Origin: Cenococcum geophilum 1.58 | Lineage: Eukaryota; Ascomycota; Dothideomycetes; Gloniales; Gloniaceae | NCBI GenBank assembly: GCA_001692895.1 | Contig: KV748222.1 | Span: 186,001-250,000 of the forward strand | Reading direction: 5' to 3' | DNA length: 64,000 bases | Shown: piece after piece, positions 1 to 11,985 of the stretch | How the letters are laid out: each line of letters starts with the position of its first letter | How positions within the stretch are numbered: the first letter of the stretch is position 1 | Made by a program: the position numbers and the translations under genes | Notes under the pieces: model-generated | Database searches by the model: none | Told to the model about the DNA's origin: nothing | The model's input: the letters and a program-made list of their open reading frames with translations, nothing else

Positions 1-2280
1 CCGTTAGTGCTCGCCAAGGCGCTAAAACCTCGGCTAGTGTTAATAATCTAACGCCGACACAGCCTCACTTAGTACACAATTCAACTCTCATTATATCACG
101 TTCAGAGTTAATATAACAGCAATACATTTCAATTATAACATCAATAGAGCTGTTTAAGAGTTTCAATCAAATACTTCATACCATTTATTACAATTTTAAA
201 AGAGCTAAGTAATAATATGGACAAGGTAAGTTTCGGAAGGTTATACTAAGGTTATATTAAGGTTTTATCAAGGATCTAATGTGGCTATAAACCTTAGAGA
301 ACCAGCAATCTAGAGCAGGAGAGGTATTTTATTAATATTCCATCCATATTATTATCTTAATCTAACTAAACCATATTAGTTACCGCCAAATCCCTTTCAG
401 CCCCCAGAGAACAGCCGCAATAACTCTTATATAAGCGGCGCATGTATATATTTAGGTTATATCCATAATCTAATATAGAATAGACACCACTTAATAGTCC
501 AAATACGCAATTTTGTAATAAGGTAATATAACTTCTAGTGGTTATAAGAAGGATCTAATTAAGATACAGACCGAGAATTTTCTCCAAAATAGGCAGGTAA
601 ATGCTTTTAGTGGGATAAAGGTTATATAAAATATAAGTTATATTTTAAACAAAACCACGTTATATCTATAATCTAACCTTAATAGATTATCAACGAAGTC
701 CTTAGCAGCCCTAGCAGCTCTATCTAAGATATAAACGCCACTACAATAGCTATATATAGCACTCCAGTAAATAGGGCAGCAGCTTCCAAGGCATATTCTA
801 ATCCAGACTCAAATAGTAGTAAGGGCAAAGGTTCTAGCACTTATAATGCTGCTCTTTAGCTAAATACTATAAAGAGGCGCATTTCTGGTGCCCCCAGTTA
901 ATACACCAAGGCATATTACCTTAAACTTGATAAGCGCCCAAGGTAGATTCCGTTCTTTTATATTAAGGTAATATCTAGTATATATCTAGCTTATATCCAA
1001 GATATAACCTAAATATAGCCCCACGGCAAACATTTCCTCATCTATATTCTACCAGAGGAGATTTTCTATAAATAGGATTATACTATTAAGAAGACTATGA
1101 GTTATAAGTGCTATATATCTTTATTATATCCTAAATCTAACTATAATAGGATCCAGATGCTAAGCACACTATTTATAGTCAGGAAAAAAAATTCGCAAAT
1201 AGTCGTAGAGGATTAATCAAGCATATTAAGTCGCATTTTTCTATAAGATCCCAGATATATCTATATTATAACCTCCTTCTAACCTTAAAATAAAGAAAGG
1301 CGGAGGCTATATAATTAGGAGTATAAAGCCTAAAGGTTAAAAAGAACTAGAATTAGATAACTTAGATAGTATGTTTATCCATATATCTATATTATATCCT
1401 AAATCTAACCCATTTTAGCAGCTTAGAAGATACTTTATAGAGCTATTCATACTAAGGAGGAACTGCAGGTTATATACCCTATTAATAAAGCAGTAAGAAA
1501 GGCTGGAATATATTATAATAGTATAAACTATTATTCTTCTATCCAGGATATATCACTAATATATTTTAGCCCCCCTAACCAAAAATACACCCTTAACGGC
1601 TAAAGGTCGTGGAAAACGCAAAGCAACTTCAGCAGATTTGGGTATATTATTATTTATAATCTTATTATATTATAAATCTAACCAGATTATAGAGGAGCCA
1701 GTTTAGCAGACGCGTATTATATTCCATTCTAGAATCCCATTAACCCCTAAGGGCAAGGCAAGTTTATACAGTTCTAATTACAATATAACTATAATCTAAC
1801 CTTAATATAGCCTAACCGCACCGCAATATTTAAGGTTATTAGTAAGTCAAATAAGCAGAAATATTCTTTATATAGGATTAATAGCAAGAATAAGTTTACT
1901 AGTTATATTTCTGTTATATCTTAGATCTAATATAAATAGCATACTTATCTAACTGGGCTACATATATCTAGTTCAACAAGGTATACTTATATTCTTTAAT
2001 TATATTACTAATATATCTATAATCTAACTATAAATAGAACTTCGTTTTACCTAATATAACGCTACCAGAGATTACAAATAACTTTAATAATAGGGAGACA
2101 TTTAATACTAAGGAGGACTACGCCGTATAGATCAATTAGGTTAAGGCGTTTATATATCTTAAATACATGCCGGTTAGATCCTAGTTATATTATAGGCATA
2201 AAACATTACGCGGAGCATAAAGCATAGCGCGGAGTATTGCGGTTAGGCTTTCTCTTAAACATTATAATGTCTTTATATCT
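1..2280 (+). pseudogene. RIP-degraded remnant of an unidentified multi-intron gene
   Basis: No open frame survives and I do not recognise the product. Several intervals look like introns on the plus strand: 1369-1418 (GTATGTTT ... ATCTAACC ... TTTTAG), 1642-1692, 1771-1810 and 1981-2037. Less clear ones lie near 444-478, 660-686 and 1100-1148. All share an unusually similar 3' half of the type TATATCCTAAATCTAAC followed by an AG. The stretches between them are less AT-rich and look like former exons with TAA/TAG at likely Gln codons. The RIP signature implies the sequence was once repeated, so this may be a transposon gene that carried introns. Confidence 0.3.
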
Positions 2281-5200
2281 AGGTAATTACCTTAATATAA
2301 CCTCCGCCCTTTATACTTATAAATATAGAAGTTTGTACTAACCAAGTTCTTATTCTAATTTTCTAAGCTCCAATTCCATCTTTCAATTTTATAGTTTAAT
2401 TGCTTTTACTTTAGCTTTTATACGTAAAACCCAGGCTTCTTACTTACAAATATTTAATTAGGATTGCTATAGCGTTAACTATTATAAGAATTAAGCTTAT
2501 TAAGTAACAGTTATACAAAGTAAAGACTAGGAGCTACTCTTATATCCTAGATATAGTTAGCTTATAAGCTAGATATATTAAGGATATATCTAGATAATCC
2601 TACCCAACGGTAAAATAGGTCTAGGAGAGAGCAAAACCTAACCATCATTTAATATTGTAATAGAGGAAACTAAAAAATATTAGCTTTATAAAATTTAGTA
2701 AGATCTAGAATATAATATACCAAAGTAAACAGAGGCAAGAGATTATAAGCGAGATTTTAATTATGCGCCTCGCAAACTTTATAATTACAACTATAGGCAT
2801 ATACTAGTTCCGGAAGATAATATATCTAATATAACATTATTAAAATTAAAATCTTCATCCTCTTTAATACTTATAGATATAGCATTAGCTTTTCCTTTAC
2901 CAGTATAGGCCTATTTTCTTAATTTTTCTAGCTCTTTTAAAACTCGTAGAACTATAACAGATTATATTAGCGATATATCCACATTAGAGCCATAATAAAT
3001 CTATACATTTACGCTTCTCTACCAGAGCTATTCTTTCGGCGATAGATATAGTTCGCGATATATATAAAATCCCATGCTAATAATACGCCTTCCACACTTT
3101 AAAATTAAAAACATTAATTCTTTGTCCACTATAATCGTTATTATAATACTATATTACGGATATATAAGATATACTAACATTAAAATAGCAGCTAAAAGGC
3201 TTAATTAACGCCCAAGATTATTCGCTTAAAAATAGAAGCATTTAACGGCGTTTATATTCTTTACAATTATAGAGAATATATTGCTGTCCATTTTACTATA
3301 ATATGGATTTATTCCAAATGCAATATATATATATCGCTTATATCGACACCAGTTTACAATTTTATAGTTATTGCTATACTTTTCTATAACCGTAAATGTT
3401 AGAATATGGATATAGTATAGATTAATTAGGGATATAATATCTCTATACCTTTAATCGCGTCTAAAATTTCGTAGTATTACTTATAGCTTATAGCCTCCAT
3501 AATCGAAGCTATATATTACCCAACACTATCTTAGCCCATATTTCCGGCTCTAATAACCCAACAAATACCGCGAAGAATATAGATTTGGCAATATATAATT
3601 ACAGACTTTATATAGCCCTGCTAGGTCTATAAGGGGTTAATATCTACTAGGTAAAGGCCAAGCCCTAATACATTTTAGTAATATCTTTAACACATACGCA
3701 TTATAAAATACCTTTTACCTACGCCCTATCCATATCCATAAGAGCTACATAAAATCCACGTTTATAGATATAACTCTAATAAGTTAGATAGCCGCAATTC
3801 TTATATAAGCGGAATATAGTATAAAAAAGTTATTAATACATCTCTACTAATCGGCCCATGGCTTAGTTTACAAAAACTCTTATTAGTATAATAACTATAG
3901 CCTTATTAGAATAAAGATATAACCGTAATATAACTAGGTTATATAATACCTTTATTAATTCCAGGGATATTTACAGCAATTACAACCTTATCTAGCCCAG
4001 CTATACCAACTCGTTTAAACAACATATCAATTTTAAACATTTTTAACATTAATAGTATTTCTACCTGGCCTTTTTAAAAGCATATAATTATTAGCTTACC
4101 ATTTTCGTGGAATATATCTTATATATATCCAGGACCAGTTTTATAATACAGATGCTTTTTAAATATTACCCCTTATATATCTTAACCTTGTAGAAATAAT
4201 AAAAGCTATTACTTTTTAATTATATATTAAATCTTATCAAGATTTGCTAGGCTTTAATAAAGGCTTAAAAGGCTAGTAACATTATATTTTTCGCAAAACT
4301 CTTTTATTAAAGGGCTATATATAAAAGAGCCTAATAGAGTAAGGATAGAGCATTAATATAGCTTAGATATAACATACTTAGAGTAAGCCCTAGCCCCAAC
4401 TATCGCTAGATTTATTATTAAAGTTCTTTAATAAGCTATATTAGAACCTTCAACAGAGGCGCTAGAGGATGCGTATATTTACTATAAGAAGTTAAAATAA
4501 CATAAGGGCAATCCTTAATATTATCTAGCTATATATAATTAAACTCCACGTTATATAGGGCTAGTACCCATTTTCCAGGCCCTTAGGCGTGGTTACAACC
4601 TAGATATATTAGTGTTATATCATAGTTATATTATAGTTATATCATAGTTATATATATATTATAATAACTTACCGCAATTATCTAATCTTTTCTTCCTATG
4701 CTTTACCGCTGCACAGGTTTCTAGGGTACCCTAATAGCCTTAGTTAAGTAAATCTCTTAAATACTTTAATAAGTATCTTAAAACTGAAGAAAGAGACTTT
4801 CAGTAGTGTTTTTCATAGTTCTGTGTTCAACTTCCCTTAGTATAGTATATACTTACCACGGGTCTATCTATAAGTAACTAGTTATAGCTTAGTTATAGTA
4901 GTAATATATTTAGAATCTATTAGATACTAACCGTATACTTTATAATATAAAGATATAGCTTATAACTAGCACTTTACTCTATATAGGCAATCTAGTACTA
5001 AAATGCATAACAAATACTATTATAAAGCCTATATATATATTAATAAAAATAGATAATATAAATAAATGTCTTACGTGTTTATGTCTCTTCGTTTAATATT
5101 ATCTTAATTTAATTCTATTAAATCACCAAGGAAATGTATAAGAGTTCGCGACGTCTATATTATAACTTAGATATAGTAGCATAATATTATAGATATATTA

Positions 5201-6110
5201 TACTTTTTCTTGTAATTTACGTATTCTTTCCCAGTCCTCTACTATAATTTACTCGTAATAAAAGTTTTATAGTTAAGGGTCTAAATATTCGCAACAAAAC
5301 ACGCCTAAATAGGGTATCTGTCTTCTAAAACACTTTTAGAGGCCAAGAAGAGGGTATATTATACTCATTTTATTCTTTAATATATATAAGTATTACATCT
5401 ATCTATATTAGAACCAAGTTATATATAGAATCTATCTAGGATATAGTGTCTTACATTTTCGTACATCTTTATAATATTCTTATTATTTAGCTATAGGCCA
5501 GACAAATCTATAATATATCCAATCCCGTGCTTAGAGGACATAGGATATTCCGGTATCTCTTAACTAAATATAAGTCTTTCTACTGCAAGCGATCTAGTTT
5601 ATATAATTAATATTAAGCCTAGCTATATTATAGAGATAATTAGTTTATATATTATATATAGCTCGCGTTATATAATTCTACTTACTACTATCATTAAAGA
5701 AGAGGCGTTGGCAGATTATTGTAGCATAGGCATTTAGGATTAAATATCTTAATAGTACTCCCAATATAAGCTGGATATATCCTAATTACCGTCTTTAATG
5801 TTTACACATGTGCATTCCTCCTGCACCCGTTGCCCTTTATAGAAGAAGTCCTCCCGTAATTATTCCAAGTCTTCAATTAAAGGCTAAGTTTCTTCTATTG
5901 GCAGTAGTATAGAAGAACTACCCGAGATAGGTAAGTACGCAAGGGTACCTAGATTATATCCTAGATACATTATTAATCTATCCTAGATACATCTTTGCGC
6001 ACTTCAGGATGCTTACGTATTATTAGCCATTTTTAATACTAAGATTTGCACAATCTTAAATACGCCAAAGATAGGGTATAATTGCAATATTATATGATAA
6101 TATATAGCTT
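2281..6110. repeat. AT-rich RIP-degraded DNA, nothing assignable
   Basis: The stretch is dominated by TpA-rich words (tatata, ttaa, ctag) with stops in all frames. A short stretch near 4410-4500 reads weakly as protein on the plus strand once TAA/TAG are treated as former Gln codons, but I cannot name a family. At 4612-4660 there is a small tandem array of the type gttatatcatagttatat. No RNA gene or intact open frame is seen. Confidence 0.5.
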
Positions 6111-6265
6111 TAATATATTAATCACAATAATTTTAAAGAATTTTATATTAAAAGCTTATTAGGTGTACGCGCACGGGGCTAAAGTTCATCAAGTATAAGA
6201 TTTTGCGACGTGGCGTATTTAAACACTCCCGGAGCTTTCGGCTACACTCTCCGACCTTCAGACTC

Positions 6266-6329
6266 TCTATATACATGGCGCCAAGGCTCGGCCGAGCCCC
6301 TGACTAGGGTCTGTATCAGTGCCGTAACA
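6266..6329. repeat. 64-bp direct repeat, copy A (LTR-start-like)
   Basis: The sequence matches 7647-7710 almost base for base. Its minus strand begins TGTTACGGCACTG directly after a G-run, like the LTR starts at 11547 and 43913. Confidence 0.75.
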
Positions 6330-6780
6330 TCACCCCCCCCTTCAGTAAAGCCTGCCCTCAGGCTTTGTAGTTNTTCCCCCGGTCAAGAAAAAAAATTACA
6401 GTTTTCCTTCCTAGCCATAGATCTATTCCAAATAGTCGCTGCAGGTAGAGCAGCAGAGGTCAGTCAGCTGCAGGCAGAGCAGTAGAAGTCGGTAGCAGTA
6501 CGGTGCTAGCGTCGGGCCGTACGGCACTAGTCCTAACGTCGGGTTGATACGTATNGCAGTCCTGCAGTTCCGCCGCCATATAGCCCGGCCCGGGCCAGTA
6601 ATACGTATCGCTAGGAGCCTTCCGTTCTTTGTCGTTCCTCCTAGAACTCTATTGTCTCCTAGCTCTCTATCCCCCCTTTTAAAAAGGCTCGCCCCGAGCC
6701 GTCAAATATCCCCCCCCGGGGTCCCCCGGGTTATATAAGAACGAAGGTCAGGAGGAAAAAAAAAAAATTTAGGGTAGATA

Positions 6781-7470
6781 TTGTCTCGTCAGGTGGTCCG
6801 TAGGTATCGTAACAGCAGGCGTATCGGCGCTGTTGTTGTCGGTTCGTACGCAGTACGGTTCTTGTTGGTTGGTAATAGTAGGTCGAACATAGGTCTCGGT
6901 CTATCAGCTGGTCGGTGGATCGCAGGCGTATCGGCACGATCGTTCGGTCGGGTTCGGTTCGTTCGGTGGCAGTACGGTGCCAGCGTCAAGTCCTTCCGTC
7001 GGCGTATCGGCACGGTCGGGTAGTACGTAGATAATCGAGCAAGATCGGACGTGATGTGCTGCACTACGCGCTCTATAGCAAGGGATAGGTCTAGGTCTGG
7101 TTCTCGCACTCCTCTGAGTGGCCGGCTGACTCCTTTCCAGGCTCTTACTGGAACACTACGCGTCCGGATCGTAATGTGCTTTCTCCCTTACTATCTTAAG
7201 CTATAGGCGTATCTTTCCATATCTTTATTTTAATCGTCTAGGAATAGCTCCGGTCGGTCGGTCGTTCGGTCGTTCGATCGGTCGGTCGGGTCGCAGGCGT
7301 ATCGGCGCGATCGGTTGTCTGGTCCTTGGCAGTACGGTGCCAGCGTCTTGTCCTTAGCAGTACGATGCAAGCGTCCGTTCTTGTTCTATAGCAGTACGGT
7401 GCCAGCGTCAGGGTCGGTCGGTCGCAGGCGTATCGGCGCGGGTTCTTGTCGGTCGGGTCTTCCAGGCTGC
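6781..7470 (+). repeat. Dispersed GC-rich motif array
   Basis: Two short words recur irregularly: GCAGGCGTATCGGC (near 6813, 6921, 7291 and 7424, with a partial copy near 6996) and GCAGTACGGTGCCAGCGTC (near 6967, 7328 and 7391, with variants near 6489 and 7358). Runs of (GGTC)n and (GTTCG)n separate them. The array is not coding. It looks like minisatellite-type expansion inside a retroelement fragment. Confidence 0.6.
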
Positions 7471-7646
7471 AACGAACGTATTGCCACTTGACTTGCCCTA
7501 GCAAGCCTAGGCGCGCTCGTCGCAAGGTAGAATTGTTGTTGGTCTTGGAATAATGTGAAGGCTCAGTCAAAAGAACAGAATCTATTGGTAGCCAGTGAAC
7601 GAGAATTCCAAGACGAGGTCTNGNAGAAGGTCGAGGAAAGGACACG

Positions 7647-7710
7647 TCTATATACATGGCGCCAAGGTTCGGCCGAGCCCCTGACTAGGGTCTGTATCAG
7701 TGCCGTAACA
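7647..7710. repeat. 64-bp direct repeat, copy B
   Basis: This is the second copy of 6266-6329. It abuts the broken 5' end of the Gypsy element at 7711 exactly, so it marks the breakpoint of an insertion or rearrangement. Confidence 0.75.
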
Positions 7711-10700
7711 TTAACGGACGAAGGCAGTATAATATCCCCTTCCTTATTACGGACCTTAGAAGCTATAATATAATCTTAAGGAGAAAATGGCTAGCCTATT
7801 TAGGCTTATAGCTTAATGTACGGAACAGGCAGCTTATCTAGCCCAAAACTATACCCCCAACGCCTTCCTTTATAAAAGAGATTAGTATTATAATAGAAAA
7901 CCTTATACGGCTATAGATAAACACCGTTTACTAGGCCAATGCGACGCGTAGGGATTAGGCTTTTAAGAAGGATATACAGCTTAATCCGTAACAGATCCGT
8001 ATACTACGCCGCCCCTAGACTACCTGTATCACACCACCCGCACCAAAGACTTAGGAAGTTAGTAGTGGCCTAGCTAAGTCCCTAATAGAGAACTTAGGCC
8101 CTACGCAGCTATAAAGAAAGGCTAGGGATATTAGACGACACACTAAACTAATAGACCGGAAGGACAACTTACGGAAAATAAAATGTAAGCTAAGGAAGAC
8201 TATAAACCCTATACCGCAAAATACGGCCCAATAAATATCCGTAAAGAAACCTACAGACCTCCCACCAGTTAATATCTACTATATTAGCGCTATAGGATTC
8301 TACTAAAACCTGGTTTAGCCTAATACCATTACCTTTATAACTAGCTTATACGAAATTAATTAAATAATTAAAGAGAAAGAAGCCCTAGCCTAAGAGAAAG
8401 GCGAGCTTATAGACGAGGAGCTAGTAGAATAGAAACTGCCCCATTAATACTAGAAATTTAAAGATACCTTCTCTAAAGCAGTGTCTGATATACTCCCGCC
8501 TTACTAACCGTATAACTATAAGATTAAAATTAAGCCGGATAAGGTGGTTACCCTTAGCTATAGCCCCCTCTAATAGCAATCTACTGCCAAATTACAGGCC
8601 ATAAAGCAGTATCTTATTAATAACCTGGATAAGGGCTTTATTAAGCCTAGTTAAGCCCCTTTTAACTTACCTATTCTCTTTACTAAAAAGCTAAATAGAG
8701 GACTTTGTTTCTGTATCGACTACCATAAGCTTAATAATTTGACCCTTAAAGACCGCTACCCACTACCTTTACTTAATAAGACTTTAGCCTAAATAAGTAG
8801 AGCTAAGATCTTTATAAAGCTTAATATCCGCTAGGCTTTTTACTAAATTAGGATAAACCCTAAATTAGAAGACCTTATTATATTTTAGACCCGTTATAGA
8901 ATGTATAAATATAAAGTACTGCCTTTTAGACTAACTAACGGACTAGCTATATACCAACAATATATAAATAACGTACTATTTAACTACCTTAACGACTTCT
9001 GTACAGTATACCTAGATAATATTATAATCTACTCTAAAAACGAACTAAAATATAAAGAGCATGTCTGTAAAGTCCTATAACGGCTTTAGAAAGCTAGCTT
9101 CCAAGCCAATATTAAGAAGTTAGAATTTAGTGTTAAGCATATAAAGTACCTAGGGTTTATTATTAGTATAAACGGGATTAAGGCAGACCTAGAAAAGACG
9201 GCCGTAATTAACTAATAGGTACCCCCAAGGACCGTAAAGGGGGTATAGTTATTTTTAGGGTTCTGTAACTTCTACTAACGCTTTATTAAGAACTATAGTA
9301 GGATTACCCAGCTACTAAGCCTACTTACCCACAAGGACCGGCCCTTTTACTTTAACACCGTATATAGGCAGGCCTTTAACGAGCTTAAGAAACGACTAGT
9401 CTCTACTCCCTTACTCGCCTATTTTAACCCAAAACGGCCCTTAATGCTAGAAACCGATGCCTTAGATAGTGTTATAGCTAGCGTTTACTCCCAAAAGCAA
9501 ATAAACGGAGAATGGCACCCTATTGCTTACTATTTAAAAACTATAGTAGATACGGAGCTAAACTACCCAATTTATAATAAAGAAATGTTGGCTATTATCT
9601 ATAGCTTTTAGCACTAGCGAGCATAGCTAAAAGGGACCCCTAAACCTATTTAAGTGGTTTTAGATTATAAGGCCTTAGAATATTTTATAATAATAAAAGC
9701 CCTTATAGCCCGGTAGGCGCGCTAGGCGGATATCCTATCTTAGTTTAACTTCCTAATTATATATAAGCTAGGCGCCACTAACCGTACGGATACTCTTATA
9801 AGACGTAAACAGGACCTAAATAACTAGATAGCCGTAAAGATCTTATTACGGACCTAGACGTTACTACAACCAGAGCACCTTAACCCTCGGATATAAGAAG
9901 AACTAAATACTAAATCTTTAAGCGCCGAGATATATCCCATCAACCCTACGGAATTTAACCTTATTAATAAACTACTGCAAGCAAACTATACGGACCCTTC
10001 TCTATAGAAGTACCGCGAAAAGGCAAAGGATATTACCAGCCTATAGTCCCTTAAAAATGGACTACTTAAGCACTAGGAACGGCTAGTAGTAGTAAAAGAA
10101 TAGAACTTATAAACCTGGCTTATTACCAAAGCACATACCTAGGTCTCTACGGCCCACCCTAGAAAAAATAAGACCCGTAAGATTATTGGTGACCGTTACT
10201 ACTGGCCCAGAATAGTTATAGATATTAACCGTTATATACGGAACTGTAACGACTGCTGTAGGTTTATAATTCCACAAGATAAGACCCTAGGACTATTAAA
10301 GCCACTCCCAATACCAGAGCGCCCCTGGCAGTATATCTCTATAGATTTCTACGAACTACTAGTAGACCGTGACGGGTACGATATGGTTATAATCTTAGTT
10401 AACCGTTTTAGTAAACGCCCTTTCTTAATCCCCTATTACAAGAATATTGATGCTAAAGAGGCGGCCTAACTATATATCCATTACATCTACCGAATTTATA
10501 GACCGCTAGATACTATTATATCGGACTACGGACCGCAGTTTATATTAGCTTTCTAGAATAAGTTTACTCAAATCCTAGGAATTAGGCTAAAGCTTTCTAT
10601 AGCATACTACCCCTAGATAAATGGTTAGACGGAGATTATAAATTAATACTTAGACTAGAGACTCCGGCCCTTTATTAACTACTTCTAAGATAACTAGGGC

Positions 10701-11771
10701 GAACTGCTACCTCTAATAGACTACGCCCAGGCGACCCTACCCTATAACTTTACGGGATTCGCACCTATCTAACTAGAAATAGGGTATCTACCGTAAATAA
10801 GCTTTAACTAGGATAGACCAAAAGGACTACGGACTATACGCGAGAAACTGTCTTATAAGGAAGCCTAGCAGTACGCCAAGCGCTTAAAGGAAGCCTAGAC
10901 GGTAGCCCGTACAAATCTAGAAAAGGCCCAAAAATTAATAAAATAGTAGGTAAACAAGTATAGGCGCGAGCCTAACTTTACCGTAGGTAATATGGTCTAG
11001 GTTATAACAAAGAACTAGAAGACGGAACGGCTAAGTTATAAGCTTAATTATTAGATAGCAGGACCGTATAAGGTCCTTAAGAAAATAGGCAACTTATACA
11101 AAGTAGAGCTCCCAGATTTAATTAAGGTTCACCCTATCTTTTTACTAGATAAGCTACGGAAGGCAGCGAATGACCTATTACCTAGACAAAAGAACGAACC
11201 CCCCCTGCCGATTTAAGTCAATAGCGACGACGAATAGGAAATTAAAGAGATACTGGCCTGTAAGCTAGTAAGGAAAACGCTAAAGTACCACGTTAGTTGG
11301 AAAGGCTATAACCTAGATCCTACCTAGTACCCTATATAGAACTTTATTAGCAGTCCCTATAAGCTTTAAGAATTCCATAGCCATTACCCTAATAAACCGG
11401 GACCGCTAAAGTACCTAGACAAATAGATAGAATGCTGGTATAATAAAGATAATAAGCTACCGGAAGAGCATAAAGATAAGAACACCCTATGGGCATAATA
11501 CGGATATATAAAGCCTAAGGGTAGGCTTTTACGGAGGGGGGGGTAATATTATAGCACTGGCAGAAAGCGGCAGCTATAGTAGACGTTATGGTAGACGCAG
11601 GGCTTACGTAACTCTTACGTGACTAGGGATTGTATATAACTCCTTGCGTTGCTGCTTATCCTTTCCTTTCCTTTTCTCTAGCTTTAGATTCTCGTTTATG
11701 GACAATCCAATCGTACAGGCTTGCGCGACCCTTTTACCGTGCTTATGTCTCGATTGACTAAGTCGCTAACA
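7711..11771 (+). mobile_element. Gypsy chromovirus, 5'-truncated, RIP-inactivated (copy 1)
   Basis: This is the same family as the full element at 38150-44158. Homology begins inside the retropepsin region at 7711, so the 5' LTR, gag and the start of pol are missing. In order, the plus strand shows the reverse transcriptase box YLDNIIIYS (about 9007-9030), RNase H (about 9400-9650), an integrase zinc-binding region (about 10220-10265) and core (10330-10560), and a chromodomain-like C terminus with HVSWKGY (about 11240-11310). A G-run polypurine tract at 11534-11543 leads to the 3' LTR. TAA and TAG stand at positions expected for Gln and Trp throughout, which is a RIP signature. It encodes no functional protein. 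Confidence 0.85.
11547..11771 (+). repeat. 3' LTR of Gypsy copy 1 (225 bp)
   Basis: The LTR starts just after the polypurine tract with TATTATAG (TGTTATAG before RIP) and ends GCTAACA. The end is the inverted complement of the TGTTA start seen in copy 2. It is slightly shorter than the 246-bp LTRs of copy 2. Confidence 0.8.
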
Positions 11772-11985
11772 TAGATCCTCGTTTATAAATTACCAATTAT
11801 ATAGGCTTATGCGTCCCTCTTATTATACTCATGCCTTAATTAACTAAATTACTAGCAGACTAAGTGCCTTACTTATAATTAATAGTAGGAGCTCTTGCTA
11901 TACCCGGCCTAAAAAGACCAAAAACAACCAAAAAGAACCCTGAAAAACACCTAGAGAATCCCCCTGAGATACATGCATCGTAGGG
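11772..11985 (+). repeat. Second, diverged Gypsy LTR tail plus unassigned DNA
   Basis: Positions 11774-11856 repeat the last third of the adjacent LTR (the 'ctcgtttat...ggcttg/atgcg...ttaattaa' series) with heavy RIP divergence. The rest is unassigned. Confidence 0.45.

Larger units (their letters stand above)
6111..7710 (-). mobile_element. GC-rich non-RIP patch, probable non-autonomous LTR-type fragment
   Basis: This patch is much richer in GC than its surroundings. Read on the minus strand, 6380 down to 6330 resembles the 3' end of the Gypsy family at 43877-43912 (the 'aagcct..gggcaggctt' tail and a G-run polypurine tract), followed at 6329 by an LTR start, TGTTACGGC. The first 64 bp of that LTR-like sequence (6266-6329) recur at 7647-7710 in the same orientation. 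Beyond 64 bp the two copies diverge, so this is not a clean LTR pair. The interior carries dispersed short motifs (see the separate entry) and no gene. The ORFs here read through repeats and look spurious. Several N bases occur. Confidence 0.4.

Noticed and set aside
4612..4660. Short AT tandem repeat as a possible replication origin
   Set aside because: Such AT-rich arrays are common in RIP-mutated DNA, and nothing else supports an origin.
6781..7657. ORFs with Arg-rich predicted proteins on both strands
   Set aside because: They run through short repeated GC-rich words in both directions and have no domain. They are low-complexity artefacts.
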